Source: Streptomyces aquilus
GTDB lineage: Bacteria; Actinomycetota; Actinomycetes; Streptomycetales; Streptomycetaceae
DNA: 64,000 nt
Direction: 5' to 3'
NCBI RefSeq assembly: GCF_003955715.1
Contig: NZ_CP034463.1
Span: 4,774,001-4,838,000, forward strand
How positions within the stretch are numbered: the stretch's first letter is position 1; each line of letters opens with the position of its first letter. The position numbers and the translations under genes are program-made. Of the stretch, positions 1-8,921 are shown piece after piece. The notes beneath the pieces were generated by a model. It saw only the letters and a program-made list of their open reading frames with translations, had not been told where the DNA came from and searched no databases.

Positions 1-47
1 GCTGCTTCGACCTGTCGGGGGACTCGCCCGCCACCGATGCCTCCTAA
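1..47 (+). CDS. 3' end of an upstream gene (partial)
   Basis: A frame open at the window edge runs to a TAA stop at 45-47 and ends in SGDSPATDAS. Its codons are almost all G- or C-ending, as in Streptomyces coding DNA, which is the only reason to call it a gene end. Fifteen codons are too few to assign a function. It would lie upstream of, and in the same direction as, the GPP34-family gene. Confidence 0.35.
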   Translation, partial: CFDLSGDSPATDAS

Positions 48-48
48 A

Positions 49-96
49 CCGTGAACCCGTGAACCTGGACCCGTGAACCGTGGACCGTGGACCGTG
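49..96. repeat. Short degenerate tandem repeats
   Basis: Directly after the TAA stop there are seven imperfect 6-8 base units of the type CCGTGAAC, CCGTGAA and CCGTGGA in direct orientation. No hairpin forms from them. It may be slipped-strand noise; no function is visible. Confidence 0.5.
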
Positions 97-295
97 CGTT
101 TCTATCCGATCGCCTGCCCCGGTCACCGGTCCACCGCACTGTCCGAACCGTGTACCAGTGTCCTGTGTGAGGGCTTGGCTCCTGCGGTAGACGAGAACGA
201 CATACCTACTGGTTCCACTACAAACAGGTCACGCACCCTCGACAGACCAATGTGAGAGGGGTCACCCTGTCGTACATCCACGCGGGGAGGCATGG

Positions 296-1054
296 ATGGG
301 CAGGAGCCGCAGAACACTTCCGGAGGAGCTTCTGCTGCTGGCGTTGGACCCGACCACGGGTACCACCGCACAGCCGCAGTCGCTCGACCTCGGTCTGGCC
401 GGAGCACAGCTAGTAGAGCTGGCGCTGGCCGGACGGATAGCCCCAGACGGGGATCGTATCGCCGTGGTCGTACCACGGCCGACTGGAGATCCGACGCTGG
501 ACTGCGCGTTGGAGTTGCTGCGAAGGCGTGGCGCTCCCGTGCGGGCAGTGAACTGGATTGGCGGGCCTCGCCTGGGGCTGCGCCAGACCTACCTCTCGCA
601 TCTCGAGCGGTGCGGCATGGTGCATGCCGTCGCCGGTCAGATGTGCGGGGTGTTGCCGACGACTCGCTATCAGGCGACGGACAACGCCATCAGCCGGGAG
701 ATCAAGGCCCGGTTGGACTCGGCGATCCGCACCGGCGTTCCGCCGGACCCGCGGACCGCGGCGCTGGCCGCCCTGGCCCACGCGGTCGGCCTCGGCAAGC
801 ATCTGTATCCAGGCAACGAGGGCAGGTCCTCGCGGTCCAGGCTGCGGGATCTGATCAGGCACGACCCCATGGGCGGTCTCGTCGCGCACGCGGTGATGGA
901 CGTCCAGAACGGTGTGGCGGCACAGCCACGCCGTAGCCCCGCTCCGGCGACCGGCCGTCAGGCCGCACCCGGTGGCAGGGCCGCAGCGGAACCCGCTCGC
1001 GGTGTTCCGGTGCAACCGCGCCGCGGTTCCATGGCGCGTGTCGTGGCCCACTGA
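296..1054 (+). CDS. GPP34 (GOLPH3/Vps74-like) family protein
   Basis: A 252-residue protein opening with RRTLPEELLLLALDP, the characteristic start of the GPP34 family. In eukaryotes this fold (GOLPH3, Vps74) binds phosphatidylinositol-4-phosphate and Golgi glycosyltransferases; the role of the actinobacterial proteins is unknown. The helical core fills about residues 1-200. The last 50 residues are a low-complexity basic Ala/Pro/Arg tail. No signal peptide or membrane helix is visible, so it is probably cytoplasmic or membrane-peripheral. The ATG at 296 is preferred because GGGGAGG at 284-290 lies five bases before it; an ATG at 292 is too close and in another frame. The Scr1/DUF397 pair follows on the same strand after a 344-base gap. 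Confidence 0.85.
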   Translation: MGRSRRTLPEELLLLALDPTTGTTAQPQSLDLGLAGAQLVELALAGRIAPDGDRIAVVVPRPTGDPTLDCALELLRRRGAPVRAVNWIGGPRLGLRQTYLSHLERCGMVHAVAGQMCGVLPTTRYQATDNAISREIKARLDSAIRTGVPPDPRTAALAALAHAVGLGKHLYPGNEGRSSRSRLRDLIRHDPMGGLVAHAVMDVQNGVAAQPRRSPAPATGRQAAPGGRAAAEPARGVPVQPRRGSMARVVAH

Positions 1055-1398
1055 GCCGCAGTTCCCACGACACCACCGCAGGAACCGAGTCGCACCACAC
1101 GCACTGCCGGCGCAGCCCCATACCCGGAATCGGGAGCCGCTGGTCCGCGCGGGGCGGCGGAACCGTGTGTCCGGACGACACCACGGTCCCGCCGTCCCGC
1201 GCGCTTTTTCTGTGCCCACACCCTCGTCCACACCCTCACAACGGCGCGCGTGTCACCGCCGTTCACCGCGAACCGGCGCCTGTGCAGCGCATATCCACGG
1301 TTTCCCAGCGGTAGAAAGCACCTTGGTGGCAGTCTGCTCAACAGCAGATACGCAAAGTGGCAATTTTCGAAGGCACGCAGCCGGAGGTGCACGTTCTC
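1055..1398. other. Gene-free stretch of 344 bases
   Basis: It lies between the GPP34 gene and the Scr1-like regulator. I see no coding frame, RNA gene or strong hairpin. A GGAGG at 1383-1387 is the likely ribosome site of the following gene, whose promoter must lie further upstream in this stretch, but I cannot place -35/-10 boxes with confidence. Confidence 0.5.
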
Positions 1399-2256
1399 GT
1401 GGCGACCAATGTCAATCCCACCGTCAGGCGGCGCCGGCTGGGCCAGGAACTGCGCCGGCTCCGCGAGCTCAAGGGCATGACCGCCGAAGAGGTCGCCGAA
1501 CGGCTGCTGGTGTCGCAGTCGAAGATCAGCCGCCTGGAGAACGGGCGGCGCAGCATCAGCCAGCGCGACGTCCGCGACCTGTGCGGGGTGTACGAGGTCG
1601 AGGACCACCGGATCGTCGACTCCCTCATGCAAATGGCCAAGGACAGCCGCCAGCAAGGGTGGTGGCATTCCTTCGGGGACATCCCGTACTCCGTCTACAT
1701 CGGGTTGGAGACGGATGCCGCGAGTCTGCGGGTGTACGACCCGCAGGTCGTCCCCGGCCTGTTGCAGACCCGTACCTACGCCGAGTCCCTCATCTCCGGG
1801 GCGCTTCCCGAGGCGACGCCGACCGATATCGACAAGCGCGTCCAGGTGCGCCTGCGCCGACAGGAACGTATCTCTGCCGCCGACAACCCGCTGCGTCTGT
1901 GGGCGGTTCTCGACGAGGCGACCCTGCGCCGCGAGGTCGGGAACAAGCAGGTGATGATCGAGCAGCTGGAGCATCTGATCGAGATGTCCCAGCTGCCGCA
2001 CGTGACCGTGCAGTTGATCCCGTTCACGATGGGCGCGCATCCCGGGGTCAGCGGGCAGTACGCGATCCTGGAGTTCCCGGACGCGGCCGACTCCAGCGTG
2101 GTCTACATCGAGGGCGTCACCAGCGACCTGTACCTGGAGAAGGCGCAGGACGTGCAGAAGTACAGCGTGATGTACGAGCATTTGCGGGCACAGGCCCTCA
2201 ACGCGGACCAAAGCCGGGACTTCATCTCGAAGGTGGCCAAAGAGTACGCCCGCTGA
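1399..2256 (+). CDS. Scr1-family helix-turn-helix regulator (DUF5753)
   Basis: A 285-residue DNA-binding protein. The N-terminal XRE helix-turn-helix is at about residues 12-65 (LGQELRRLRELKGMTAEEVA, then SQSKISRLENG). After it comes the DUF5753 domain common in Streptomyces regulators, with the usual PQVVPGLLQT segment and the C-terminal VQLIPF and VYIEG segments. Regulators of this type are usually paired with a small DUF397 protein, here the next gene. In S. coelicolor such a pair was described as Scr1/Scr2, with antitoxin-like behaviour and effects on antibiotic production. The GTG at 1399 is chosen because GGAGG lies 11 bases upstream and the protein then begins VATNVNPTVRRRRLG; an upstream GTG at 1357 lacks a ribosome site. 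Confidence 0.9.
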   Translation: MATNVNPTVRRRRLGQELRRLRELKGMTAEEVAERLLVSQSKISRLENGRRSISQRDVRDLCGVYEVEDHRIVDSLMQMAKDSRQQGWWHSFGDIPYSVYIGLETDAASLRVYDPQVVPGLLQTRTYAESLISGALPEATPTDIDKRVQVRLRRQERISAADNPLRLWAVLDEATLRREVGNKQVMIEQLEHLIEMSQLPHVTVQLIPFTMGAHPGVSGQYAILEFPDAADSSVVYIEGVTSDLYLEKAQDVQKYSVMYEHLRAQALNADQSRDFISKVAKEYAR

Positions 2257-2497
2257 CCGCACAACGGGCCACTCTGTAAGGCGGGCGCCGAAAGGTACAC
2301 CTAAGTCGGGCCGTGATGGAAGACCCCACTGGAATATGCCACCCGGGCGGGTGAATACCTTCCCCGTACTCCGATGTTGGCGAGTAGCGTCGATCACGCC
2401 ATCGAGGCAACAACGTTGGCGCAAACCGTGTCGTGCAGACGGAGACAAACGCACACCACGGTGACAGCAACTCAGCAACTGGCTAATCGGAGCGAAC

Positions 2498-2689
2498 ATG
2501 GCAATCAAGCAGGGCGTCACGGACGAGTGGGTCAAGTCCTCCTACTCCCAGGGCAATGGCGCGTGCGTCGAGATCAAGTCCCCGGTCCTCGCGGCGATGG
2601 CCGTCCGGGACTCGAAGGTCACGGACGGCCCCACCCTGGCCTTCCCCGCGGACGCGTGGACCGCCTTCGTCGGCTCGGTCAAGGCGTAA
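2498..2689 (+). CDS. DUF397 domain protein, partner of the Scr1-like regulator
   Basis: A complete 63-residue DUF397 protein. The family signature is clear: W-x-KSSYS near residue 11, then GACVEI, the VRDSK turn, and a hydrophobic end built around FPADAWTAFV. DUF397 proteins are small cytoplasmic partners of DUF5753 regulators. Some are thought to act as toxin-like or signalling partners, but no biochemical activity is established. It starts 241 bases after the regulator on the same strand, so it may have its own promoter. The purine-rich bases before the ATG (GGAGCGAAC) give only a modest ribosome site. Confidence 0.9.
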   Translation: MAIKQGVTDEWVKSSYSQGNGACVEIKSPVLAAMAVRDSKVTDGPTLAFPADAWTAFVGSVKA

Positions 2690-2818
2690 GCAGGTCGAGC
2701 GATCGAGTGATCGGTTCCAACACAACTTCACAAGCACCGTCCAAGAGCCCTCTCGTCCAGCTCGCCGTCCTTGCCGAGGGGGCTCGGCTTGTGCCCGGAC
2801 ACGGGCCCGGATTCAGGG

Positions 2819-3658
2819 TCACCGCAGTCGGTCGACGTACGTGTCCGTTCCCGGCACCGTCGGTATGAACGGCGCGACCAGCTCCACCCGCCCCAGGCCC
2901 GCCTCCGCCACCGGCCCGTCCAGGCCCGTGAAGTGCGCCTCCCAGCAGTCCCGCGGGTCCGCCTCCAGGAACCACAGCAGGGTCAGCCGGGTGTCGACGC
3001 CCTCGACCTGCTTCACGTACGTCATGCGGTCGCCGGGCAGCGGCGTCGGGCGGAACACGGTCACCATCGCGGCCGGTGAGCCCGCGATCCGCTTCGGCAG
3101 CTGCCGGGAGCGCAGCCACTCCAGCAACTCCGCCCGCCGCTCGGGCGATTCGGCGTCGATGACCTCCACCACCAGGCCCGCGTAGGGGTGGTCGAGGGCG
3201 TGGAAGTCGCGCGGGCCGGCCGCCCCGTCCCGGTAGACCGTCGCCTCGTGGTCCTGGAACGCGGTGAAGACATGCGTCCGGTCCTGATAGACCCGAGCGT
3301 CCCGGTTCAGGCGCTTGTTGATGCCGACGGTCCACTTCATGTGGTCGGCGTAGCGGCCGTCCGTGATCCAGTACGTCGAGATGTAGCACCCGGCGGTGAC
3401 CGGCTGGGCGACCGCCGACTTCTCCGGGTAGCGCAGGAGTTGGAGGTCCCGGGTGGCGACCCAGCGCCGCCCGGCGTACATCCAGGGCATCGCCATCGCG
3501 CCGGCGTAGTAGTGGTCGTCCTCGTACCAGCGGTTGTAGGCGTACTCGTGGCCCGGGTGCGGTTCGACCATGGTGATCAGGGCGTGGCCGGGGCGGACTC
3601 CGTACGGTCCTACGGCGGCCAGTTCGGCGTACGTCTCGCTGCGGGTGTCGTCGCTCAT
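2819..3658 (-). CDS. Conserved EthD-like (dimeric alpha/beta-barrel) protein of unknown function
   Basis: A 279-residue protein that I cannot place in a named family with certainty. Residues 25-60 contain HEYAYNRWYEDDHYYAG, reminiscent of the N-x-W-Y-x-x-x-H motif of EthD-like small oxygenase or isomerase folds. Internal similarity in length and in the spacing of hydrophobic strands suggests two ferredoxin-like halves. No signal peptide or transmembrane helix is seen. It is divergent from the SDR gene at 3737, and the 78-base gap holds a 17-base palindrome shared with other catabolic promoters in this window. A role as an accessory catabolic enzyme under the same regulator is inferred. Confidence 0.75.
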   Translation of the reverse strand: MSDDTRSETYAELAAVGPYGVRPGHALITMVEPHPGHEYAYNRWYEDDHYYAGAMAMPWMYAGRRWVATRDLQLLRYPEKSAVAQPVTAGCYISTYWITDGRYADHMKWTVGINKRLNRDARVYQDRTHVFTAFQDHEATVYRDGAAGPRDFHALDHPYAGLVVEVIDAESPERRAELLEWLRSRQLPKRIAGSPAAMVTVFRPTPLPGDRMTYVKQVEGVDTRLTLLWFLEADPRDCWEAHFTGLDGPVAEAGLGRVELVAPFIPTVPGTDTYVDRLR

Positions 3659-3688
3659 GCGGTTCCCCTTTCCTGCGGTCGCCCTTAC

Positions 3689-3705
3689 TCTGACGCCCCG
3701 TCAGA
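3689..3705. promoter_or_regulatory. Palindromic operator A (TCTGACG-N3-CGTCAGA)
   Basis: A perfect inverted repeat with 7-base arms around CCC. It sits 31 bases upstream of the gene ending at 2819 and 32 bases upstream of the SDR at 3737, where one repressor dimer could control both divergent genes. The same core, CTGACG-N3-CGTCAG, recurs at 43888, 46888, 52146 and 61682. Confidence 0.7.
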
Positions 3706-3736
3706 TAATGCGCCAGAGCCGCCGGGAGGGTCATCG

Positions 3737-4525
3737 ATGTCATCACTGCTCTCAGGGAAGACCGTCGTGGTGTCGGGCGTCGGGGCCGGGCTCGGACATC
3801 AGGTCGCCGCCGCGGTCGTACGGGACGGCGGGAACGCCGTGCTCGGGGCGCGTACGGAGGCGAACCTGGCGAAGTCGGCCGCCGAGATCGATCCGGACGG
3901 GGCGCACACCGCGTATCGCGCCACCGACATCACCGACGAGCAACAGTGCGCGGCGCTCGCGGAGTTGGCCGGGGAACGGTTCGGGCGGATCGACGCGGTG
4001 GTCCATGTGGCCGCCTGGGACAGCTACTTCGGCGGCCTGGAGGACGCGGACTTCACCACCTGGCAGTCGGTGATCGACGTGAACCTGCTGGGGTCGCTAC
4101 GGATGACGCGGGTCTGCCTGCCGGCGCTGAAGCGGTGCGGGGGCTCGGTGGTGTTCATCGGGACGCAGTCCTCGGTCGCGGCGCCCTCACAGGTGCGGCA
4201 GGCGGCGTACGCGGCGTCGAAGGGGGCGCTGACGAGCGCGATGTACTCGCTGGCGCGGGAGCTCGGGCCGTACCGCATCCGCGTGAACACGGTGCTGCCG
4301 GGCTGGATGTGGGGGCCGCCGGTGCAGGCGTACGTCCAGTTCACCGCGCACACCGAGGGGGTCGGGGAGCCCGAGGTGCTCAAGCGGCTCACCGAGCGGA
4401 TGGCGTTGCCCGATCTCGCCACGGACGGGGATGTGGCGGACGCGGCGGTGTTCCTGGCGTCGGACCGGGCGCGATCCATCACGGGACAGTCGTTGCTGGT
4501 CAACGCCGGGGAGCTGATGCGATGA
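3737..4525 (+). CDS. SDR-family oxidoreductase
   Basis: A 262-residue classical short-chain dehydrogenase/reductase. Visible motifs are the nucleotide-binding VSGVGAGLG at about residues 12-20, the catalytic serine in GTQSSVA, and the YAASK tyrosine/lysine pair. The end has SITGQSLLVNAGE, typical of classical SDRs. It should reduce or oxidise a hydroxyl/carbonyl group with NAD(P)(H); the substrate is unknown. GGGAGGG at 3724-3730 sets the ATG at 3737; the open frame continues upstream but has no better start. It is divergent from the EthD-like gene and shares operator A with it, so co-regulation is likely. Confidence 0.88.
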   Translation: MSSLLSGKTVVVSGVGAGLGHQVAAAVVRDGGNAVLGARTEANLAKSAAEIDPDGAHTAYRATDITDEQQCAALAELAGERFGRIDAVVHVAAWDSYFGGLEDADFTTWQSVIDVNLLGSLRMTRVCLPALKRCGGSVVFIGTQSSVAAPSQVRQAAYAASKGALTSAMYSLARELGPYRIRVNTVLPGWMWGPPVQAYVQFTAHTEGVGEPEVLKRLTERMALPDLATDGDVADAAVFLASDRARSITGQSLLVNAGELMR

Positions 4526-4652
4526 CGTTCATGTAGGTGAACGAGGACCAATATGCCGAATGAATTTACCTCCCTTTGACCTTACGCCCGCTTGTCGTGT
4601 TCACGCGGGAGCGCCCACGATGAGCGCCGGGTCGAACCCTGGGAGGGCGCAC

Positions 4653-6194
4653 ATGAACGGTCTCGACTGGGCCGTGCTCATCGGCTACTTCGGCGTGATG
4701 GTGGCGATCGGCGTGTGGTCGCACAAGCGCGTGGACAACGTCAGCGACTTCTTCACGGCCGGCGGCAAGATGCCCTGGTGGCTCTCCGGCATCTCGCACC
4801 ACATGTCGGGCTACAGCGCGGTGATGTTCACCGGGTACGCGGGCATCGCGTACACCTACGGCGTCACCTCCTTCGTCACCTGGTCCTTCCCCATCGCCCT
4901 CGGCATCGCGATCGGCTCCAAGCTCTTCGCGCCGCGCATCAACCGCCTGCGCTCCCGCCTCCACGTGGCCTCCCCCCTCGAATACCTGAAGAACCGCTAC
5001 GACCTCAAAACCCAGCAGGCGCTGGCCTGGTCCGGCATGCTGCTGAAGATCGTGGACGTGGGCGCGAAGTGGGCCGCGATCGCCACCCTGTTGTCGGTCT
5101 TCACGGGCATCTCCCTCAACCAGGGCATCCTCATCACCGGCTGTATCACCGCCGTCTACTGCACGATCGGCGGCCTGTGGGCGGACGCGCTGACCGAACT
5201 CGGCCAGTTCGTCATCCAGTTGCTGGCCGGTGTGGCCATGCTGATCGCGGTGGTCCTGGAGCTGAACGACAAGGGCATCGGCTTCTGGGGCGCCTGGGAC
5301 GAGCCGCAGCTGAAGGGCCACGGAGAGCCGCTGGTCGGCCCGTACGGCACGGTCTTCCTCCTTGCCTTCCTCTTCATCAAGCTCTTCGAGTACAACGGCG
5401 GCATGCTCAACCAGGCCCAGCGGTACATGGCCACGGGCAGCGCGTACGAGGCGGAGCGGTCGGCGCGGCTGTCGGCGGCGCTGTGGCTGGTCTGGCCGGT
5501 GGTCCTGTTCATCCCGATGTGGCTGTCGCCGCTGCTGGTGACGTCGCAGAAGCCGGACGGTTCGGACGCGTACGGCCTGATGACCGAACAGCTCCTCCCC
5601 CACGGCCTGTTGGGCCTCGTCATCGTCGGCTTCTTCTCCCACACCATGGCGATGTGCTCCTCCGACGCCAACGCGATCGCGGCGGTGTTCACGCGGGACT
5701 GCGCGCCGGTGGTGTGGCGGCGGGCGCGGGCGTGGAGCGAGGGTCAGGGCCTGCGGGTGGCCCGGATCACGACGGTCGTCTTCCTCGGCCTCTCCATGGC
5801 GGCGGCGACGCAGGTCAACTCCCCCACCTTCAAGGACATCATCACCGTCGTCATCAAGTGGGTCGCCGGTCTGATGGGCCCGATGGCCATCCCGATGATG
5901 CTGGGCCTGCTCCGCCCGTTCCGCCGCTCGGGCCCGACGGCGGCGCTCACCAGCTGGTCGATGGGGCTGCTGGCCTTCTGGCTGGTCAACTACCCGATCA
6001 ACTGGAACGTGGACGGCGGAGTCCCGCTCCAGTACCAGGTGTCGGTGCCGCTGGCGGTCTCCCTGGTGCTCTACATCCTGATCGGCTTCCTCAAGCCGGA
6101 GGACACTCCGGAACGGCTGGCGATCATCGAGAAGATCAACACCGATGGGGACGGGGTCGCCGCGCGGGCTGAGCCGGTGCCTACGGAGGCGTGA
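4653..6194 (+). CDS. Sodium:solute symporter (SSS family)
   Basis: A 513-residue integral membrane transporter of the sodium:solute symporter family. It begins with a membrane helix (WAVLIGYFGVMVAIGVW), followed by the loop DFFTAGGKMPWWLSGISHHMSGYSAV, typical of SSS members. About 13 hydrophobic segments run through the protein. Solute specificity (sugar, proline or acetate type) cannot be read from the sequence. The ATG at 4653 is preferred because GGGAGGG precedes it at 4641; in-frame ATGs at 4560 and 4620 lack a ribosome site. It stands alone, 127 bases after the SDR gene, and is followed by a dispersed Streptomyces repeat that probably acts as its terminator. Confidence 0.88.
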   Translation: MNGLDWAVLIGYFGVMVAIGVWSHKRVDNVSDFFTAGGKMPWWLSGISHHMSGYSAVMFTGYAGIAYTYGVTSFVTWSFPIALGIAIGSKLFAPRINRLRSRLHVASPLEYLKNRYDLKTQQALAWSGMLLKIVDVGAKWAAIATLLSVFTGISLNQGILITGCITAVYCTIGGLWADALTELGQFVIQLLAGVAMLIAVVLELNDKGIGFWGAWDEPQLKGHGEPLVGPYGTVFLLAFLFIKLFEYNGGMLNQAQRYMATGSAYEAERSARLSAALWLVWPVVLFIPMWLSPLLVTSQKPDGSDAYGLMTEQLLPHGLLGLVIVGFFSHTMAMCSSDANAIAAVFTRDCAPVVWRRARAWSEGQGLRVARITTVVFLGLSMAAATQVNSPTFKDIITVVIKWVAGLMGPMAIPMMLGLLRPFRRSGPTAALTSWSMGLLAFWLVNYPINWNVDGGVPLQYQVSVPLAVSLVLYILIGFLKPEDTPERLAIIEKINTDGDGVAARAEPVPTEA

Positions 6195-6210
6195 CCCGGG
6201 GGCCGCCGGC

Positions 6211-6257
6211 GGGTGCGGGTCCGTGGGGACTGGTCGCGCAGTTCCCCGCGCCCCTTA
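6211..6257. repeat. Dispersed Streptomyces intergenic repeat, copy 1
   Basis: This is the element built around GGGGACTGGTCGCGCAGTTCCCCGC, quoted here as GGGGACTG, then GTCGCG, then CAGTTCCCC. It can form a stem and is very common between genes in Streptomyces. It follows the symporter stop and may terminate transcription. Related copies lie at 15281 and, reversed, at 42667. Confidence 0.7.
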
Positions 6258-6322
6258 GGGCGTTGCAGTCCCCGGCGTATGACAGGGGGCGCGGCCCCGA
6301 CCCACGACGAACCCGACTGCGC

Positions 6323-7432
6323 TCAGCCCCGCGGATAGCGCGCCAGCCAGCCCGGCGACGCCCCCGCCGGGCCGTGCAGGGCCGGGCCCTGGGTCATCTC
6401 CATCGCGAAGTCGTCGGCGAGTTCCAGCAACGTGGGACGGCCCTCCAGCTCGGCCAGCCAGGCCGGCGGGAGGGCCGTTTCGCCGTTCAGGGCGCCCAGC
6501 AGGCCGCCGGTGAGGGCGCCGGCCGCGGCGGAGGGGCCGTCGTGGTTGACGGCGAGGCAGAGGCCGTGCCGTACGTCCTCACTCACCAGGGCGCAGTAGA
6601 CGGCGGCGGCCAGCAGCCCCTCGGCAGTGCCGGCCCCGATGAGCTCCCCGACCCGCGCAGGGGTCGGCATCCCCTGCCGTACGGCACCCAGTGCGTGCTG
6701 CAACGCATCTGCCACCGGCTGGTGTCCGGGCCGGACGGCGACGAGGGCGAGGGTCTGCTGGACCGCGGCGTCCAGACTCTCGCCGCGGGCGAGCCCGTGC
6801 ACGATCGCGGCGTACGCGCCCGCCGCGAGGTAGGCGACGGGATGCCCGTGGGTCTGTGCCGCGCACTCCACGGCGAGCTGCACGACGAGCTGCGGCTCCC
6901 AGCCGACGAGCAGTCCGAAGGGCGCGGAGCGGGCGGCCGCCTCGGGCCCGGCCTCGCCGGGGCTCTTGGGGGCGTCGAGGGTGCCCATGGTGTCGTCGCC
7001 GAGCCCGATGAGCAGCGCGCGGGTGGGATCACGCCGGGCGTAGAGCCACTCCTCCCTCGCCAGCCAGCCGTCGTCCTTGCGCCGCTCGTCGGGTCCCCAG
7101 TCCCGTTGGGTGGCGGCCCACCGCAGGTAGGCGCGGTGCAGGTCGGTCGGCGGATGCCAGGCGCCGGTGTCGCGGCGGACCTGGGCGCGTATGAGCCCGT
7201 CGACGGAGAAGAGGGTGAGCTGGGTGAGGTGCGAGACGGCACCGCGCCGCCCGTACGCGGGCGCGAGGTCGACGACGCCTTCGGCGCCGTGGGTCTCCTG
7301 GATGGCGGCGAGGTCGAGCCGGTCGACGGGCGCCCCGAGCGCGTCCCCGACGGCGGCCCCGAGCAGCGTGCCGCGCACCCGGCTGCGGAAGTCCTGCTGT
7401 TCGGCCCGCCCCCAGACGGCCCCGGCTGTCAC
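6323..7432 (-). CDS. ADP-ribosylglycohydrolase family protein
   Basis: A protein of about 369 residues with the fold of DraG-type enzymes, which remove ADP-ribose from proteins or small molecules. The N-terminal motif RGTLLGAAVGDALGAPVD and the C-terminal NHDGPSAAAGALTGGLLGA mark the family; the latter corresponds to the metal-binding Asp region near the end. The usual GGDTDT wording is altered here to NHDGPS, so activity is likely but not certain. A GTG at 7432 is chosen because GGAGG lies 10 bases before it; a GTG at 7471 has no ribosome site. It is convergent with the symporter, and the two ends are separated by the dispersed repeat. Confidence 0.85.
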   Translation of the reverse strand: MTAGAVWGRAEQQDFRSRVRGTLLGAAVGDALGAPVDRLDLAAIQETHGAEGVVDLAPAYGRRGAVSHLTQLTLFSVDGLIRAQVRRDTGAWHPPTDLHRAYLRWAATQRDWGPDERRKDDGWLAREEWLYARRDPTRALLIGLGDDTMGTLDAPKSPGEAGPEAAARSAPFGLLVGWEPQLVVQLAVECAAQTHGHPVAYLAAGAYAAIVHGLARGESLDAAVQQTLALVAVRPGHQPVADALQHALGAVRQGMPTPARVGELIGAGTAEGLLAAAVYCALVSEDVRHGLCLAVNHDGPSAAAGALTGGLLGALNGETALPPAWLAELEGRPTLLELADDFAMEMTQGPALHGPAGASPGWLARYPRG

Positions 7433-7578
7433 ACCCACCAAGCCCTCCTCAACGGCACCGCCCGGACGCACGACAGCTCAGCACTGTAATCGACCGGGAA
7501 CGGTCAGTTCATGGGGCGGAACAGTATGTGGGGTGTGCCCGGAGTGGTCGTTATTGGGCTTGGGTGGTCGGTTGTTCA

Positions 7579-8367
7579 CTACGCCGCGGTCGTCGCCGTA
7601 CGGCAGTCCCGGCACCGTCCCGGTTCCGGTGACCGGAAGACGCGGTCGCAGCCGTCGCAGTCCTGCAGGGGGTCCGGGCGGCAGGCTGGGGCCGGGACAG
7701 GTCCAGGGGCGGGGAGCGGTGGAGGCAGCAGCTCCCTGAGGCGGTGGGCCAGGAGAGCCGCCGGGTGCTTGATCGGGGTGGTGGGGAGGTCGCTCGTCAG
7801 GGTTCGCTGTACGGCGGTGACCGGGACTCCGCGTTCCAGCCAGGTGTCGACCGCCGGGGTCAGGCGTCGCACGTCCCGTTCAGTGAGGAGGAGGCGGGAG
7901 TCGTACGTGCGCAGCTCGGCGAGGAGGCGGGAGGCGGCCGGGGGCTGCGGGGACTGCAGGGGCTTCGAGGGTTGCGGCTCCGGCTCCGGCTCTGCCGCTG
8001 CGTGGAGCACCGCCGTCCTCGGCTTGTTGTACGACACCGTCCGGGTCACGCATCGGCCCGATTGAAGACGCTCCTTGGGTCGTGCCAGGTACCCGTGCTC
8101 TTCCAGCTCCCGCAGTGCCGCGGCGATCCTGATCTCGCCCTCGGGGAACTTCGCCGCCAGCGCCTTGATGCCCACGGGCGCACCAGCGGGAAGCGACTGG
8201 ATGTGAACCGCCAGGCCGATGGCCATCAGGGACAGCTCGGGGTGCTGGGCCAGGTGGTTCCCGACCACGACGAAGTTGTCGGTGTGGGGTTCGTTGACGT
8301 GCTCGACACCACGGGTGAAAGCGCCGGACTTGGCGCGCGCGGGCGCGCTAGGCTGCTGGGAAGTCAT
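7579..8367 (-). CDS. Helix-turn-helix DNA-binding protein with zinc-ribbon-like tail
   Basis: A 262-residue protein. Residues 20-110 read as a winged helix (LSLMAIGLAVHIQSLPAGAPVG, then IRIAAALRELEEHGYLAR), similar to replication-initiator or helix-turn-helix proteins that are widespread in Streptomyces. The middle is a Pro/Glu-rich linker with PEPEPEPQP. The C-terminal end has two Cys pairs (CDGC and CRDC), perhaps a small zinc ribbon. The ATG at 8367 gives the usual MTSQQPSAPARAK start; a longer reading to 8406 has no clear ribosome site. The target is unknown. The gene lies just before a patch of decayed genes, suggesting an integration-prone position. Confidence 0.78.
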   Translation of the reverse strand: MTSQQPSAPARAKSGAFTRGVEHVNEPHTDNFVVVGNHLAQHPELSLMAIGLAVHIQSLPAGAPVGIKALAAKFPEGEIRIAAALRELEEHGYLARPKERLQSGRCVTRTVSYNKPRTAVLHAAAEPEPEPQPSKPLQSPQPPAASRLLAELRTYDSRLLLTERDVRRLTPAVDTWLERGVPVTAVQRTLTSDLPTTPIKHPAALLAHRLRELLPPPLPAPGPVPAPACRPDPLQDCDGCDRVFRSPEPGRCRDCRTATTAA

Positions 8368-8593
8368 CGGGAAGACGCTCTCTTCTCGGTGATCAGGCCC
8401 TCGCACTGGGATTGCCGTCCCGGCGGGGGCCGATGCATGTGTGCGGTTGTGTGAGGCAGACGCTGCACCACAACTCCCGCGCCGCGCCAGCCGAGTTGGG
8501 GATGTTCACTCCCGCGGGTGATCGACGGGGGTGGTGGGGGCGGGTTTGATTCTTGCCCCGGTTCTTTGGTCTTTTGCGTCGCGCCCCACCGAG

Positions 8594-8860
8594 TCACGTG
8601 CCCCCACGATCCGGTACCACCTCGGCCCACACCGTCTTCCCGCCCGCCGGCGCCTCCTCCACGCCCCAACGCTCCGCGTACGCCTCGACGATGCGCAGCC
8701 CCCGGCCAGATTCCGCGTCACCCGCCACCGGGTCGTGGAGCTGCGGGACGCGGTCGCCCCGGGCGTCGGTCACCTCGATGCGAAGGGTGCCGGCATCGGC
8801 GTACAGCTTCAGTCTCAGCCGGAAGTCCCGCCCGGCGACGCGGCCAGCGACTTCGGTACG
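8594..8860 (-). pseudogene. Remnant of an anti-sigma-type ATP-binding protein (C-terminal half)
   Basis: Only the C-terminal half of a GHKL/HATPase protein of the RsbW-like family survives. GRVAGRDFRLRL, LRIEVTDARGDR and the glycine-rich lid ESGRGLRIVEAYAERWGV are clear, but the N-terminal half with the catalytic Asn box is missing. No start codon fits before the homology begins. In complete Streptomyces loci such a gene is often divergent from a DUF5753 regulator, which is also broken here at 8922. A deletion at the shared promoter region probably removed the front of this gene. Confidence 0.7.
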
Positions 8861-8921
8861 GAGTGGAACTGTCCGGGTGCGGGGCGTAGCCGTACGGCTC
8901 GTACTCAGGGGGAGGAGTGGT

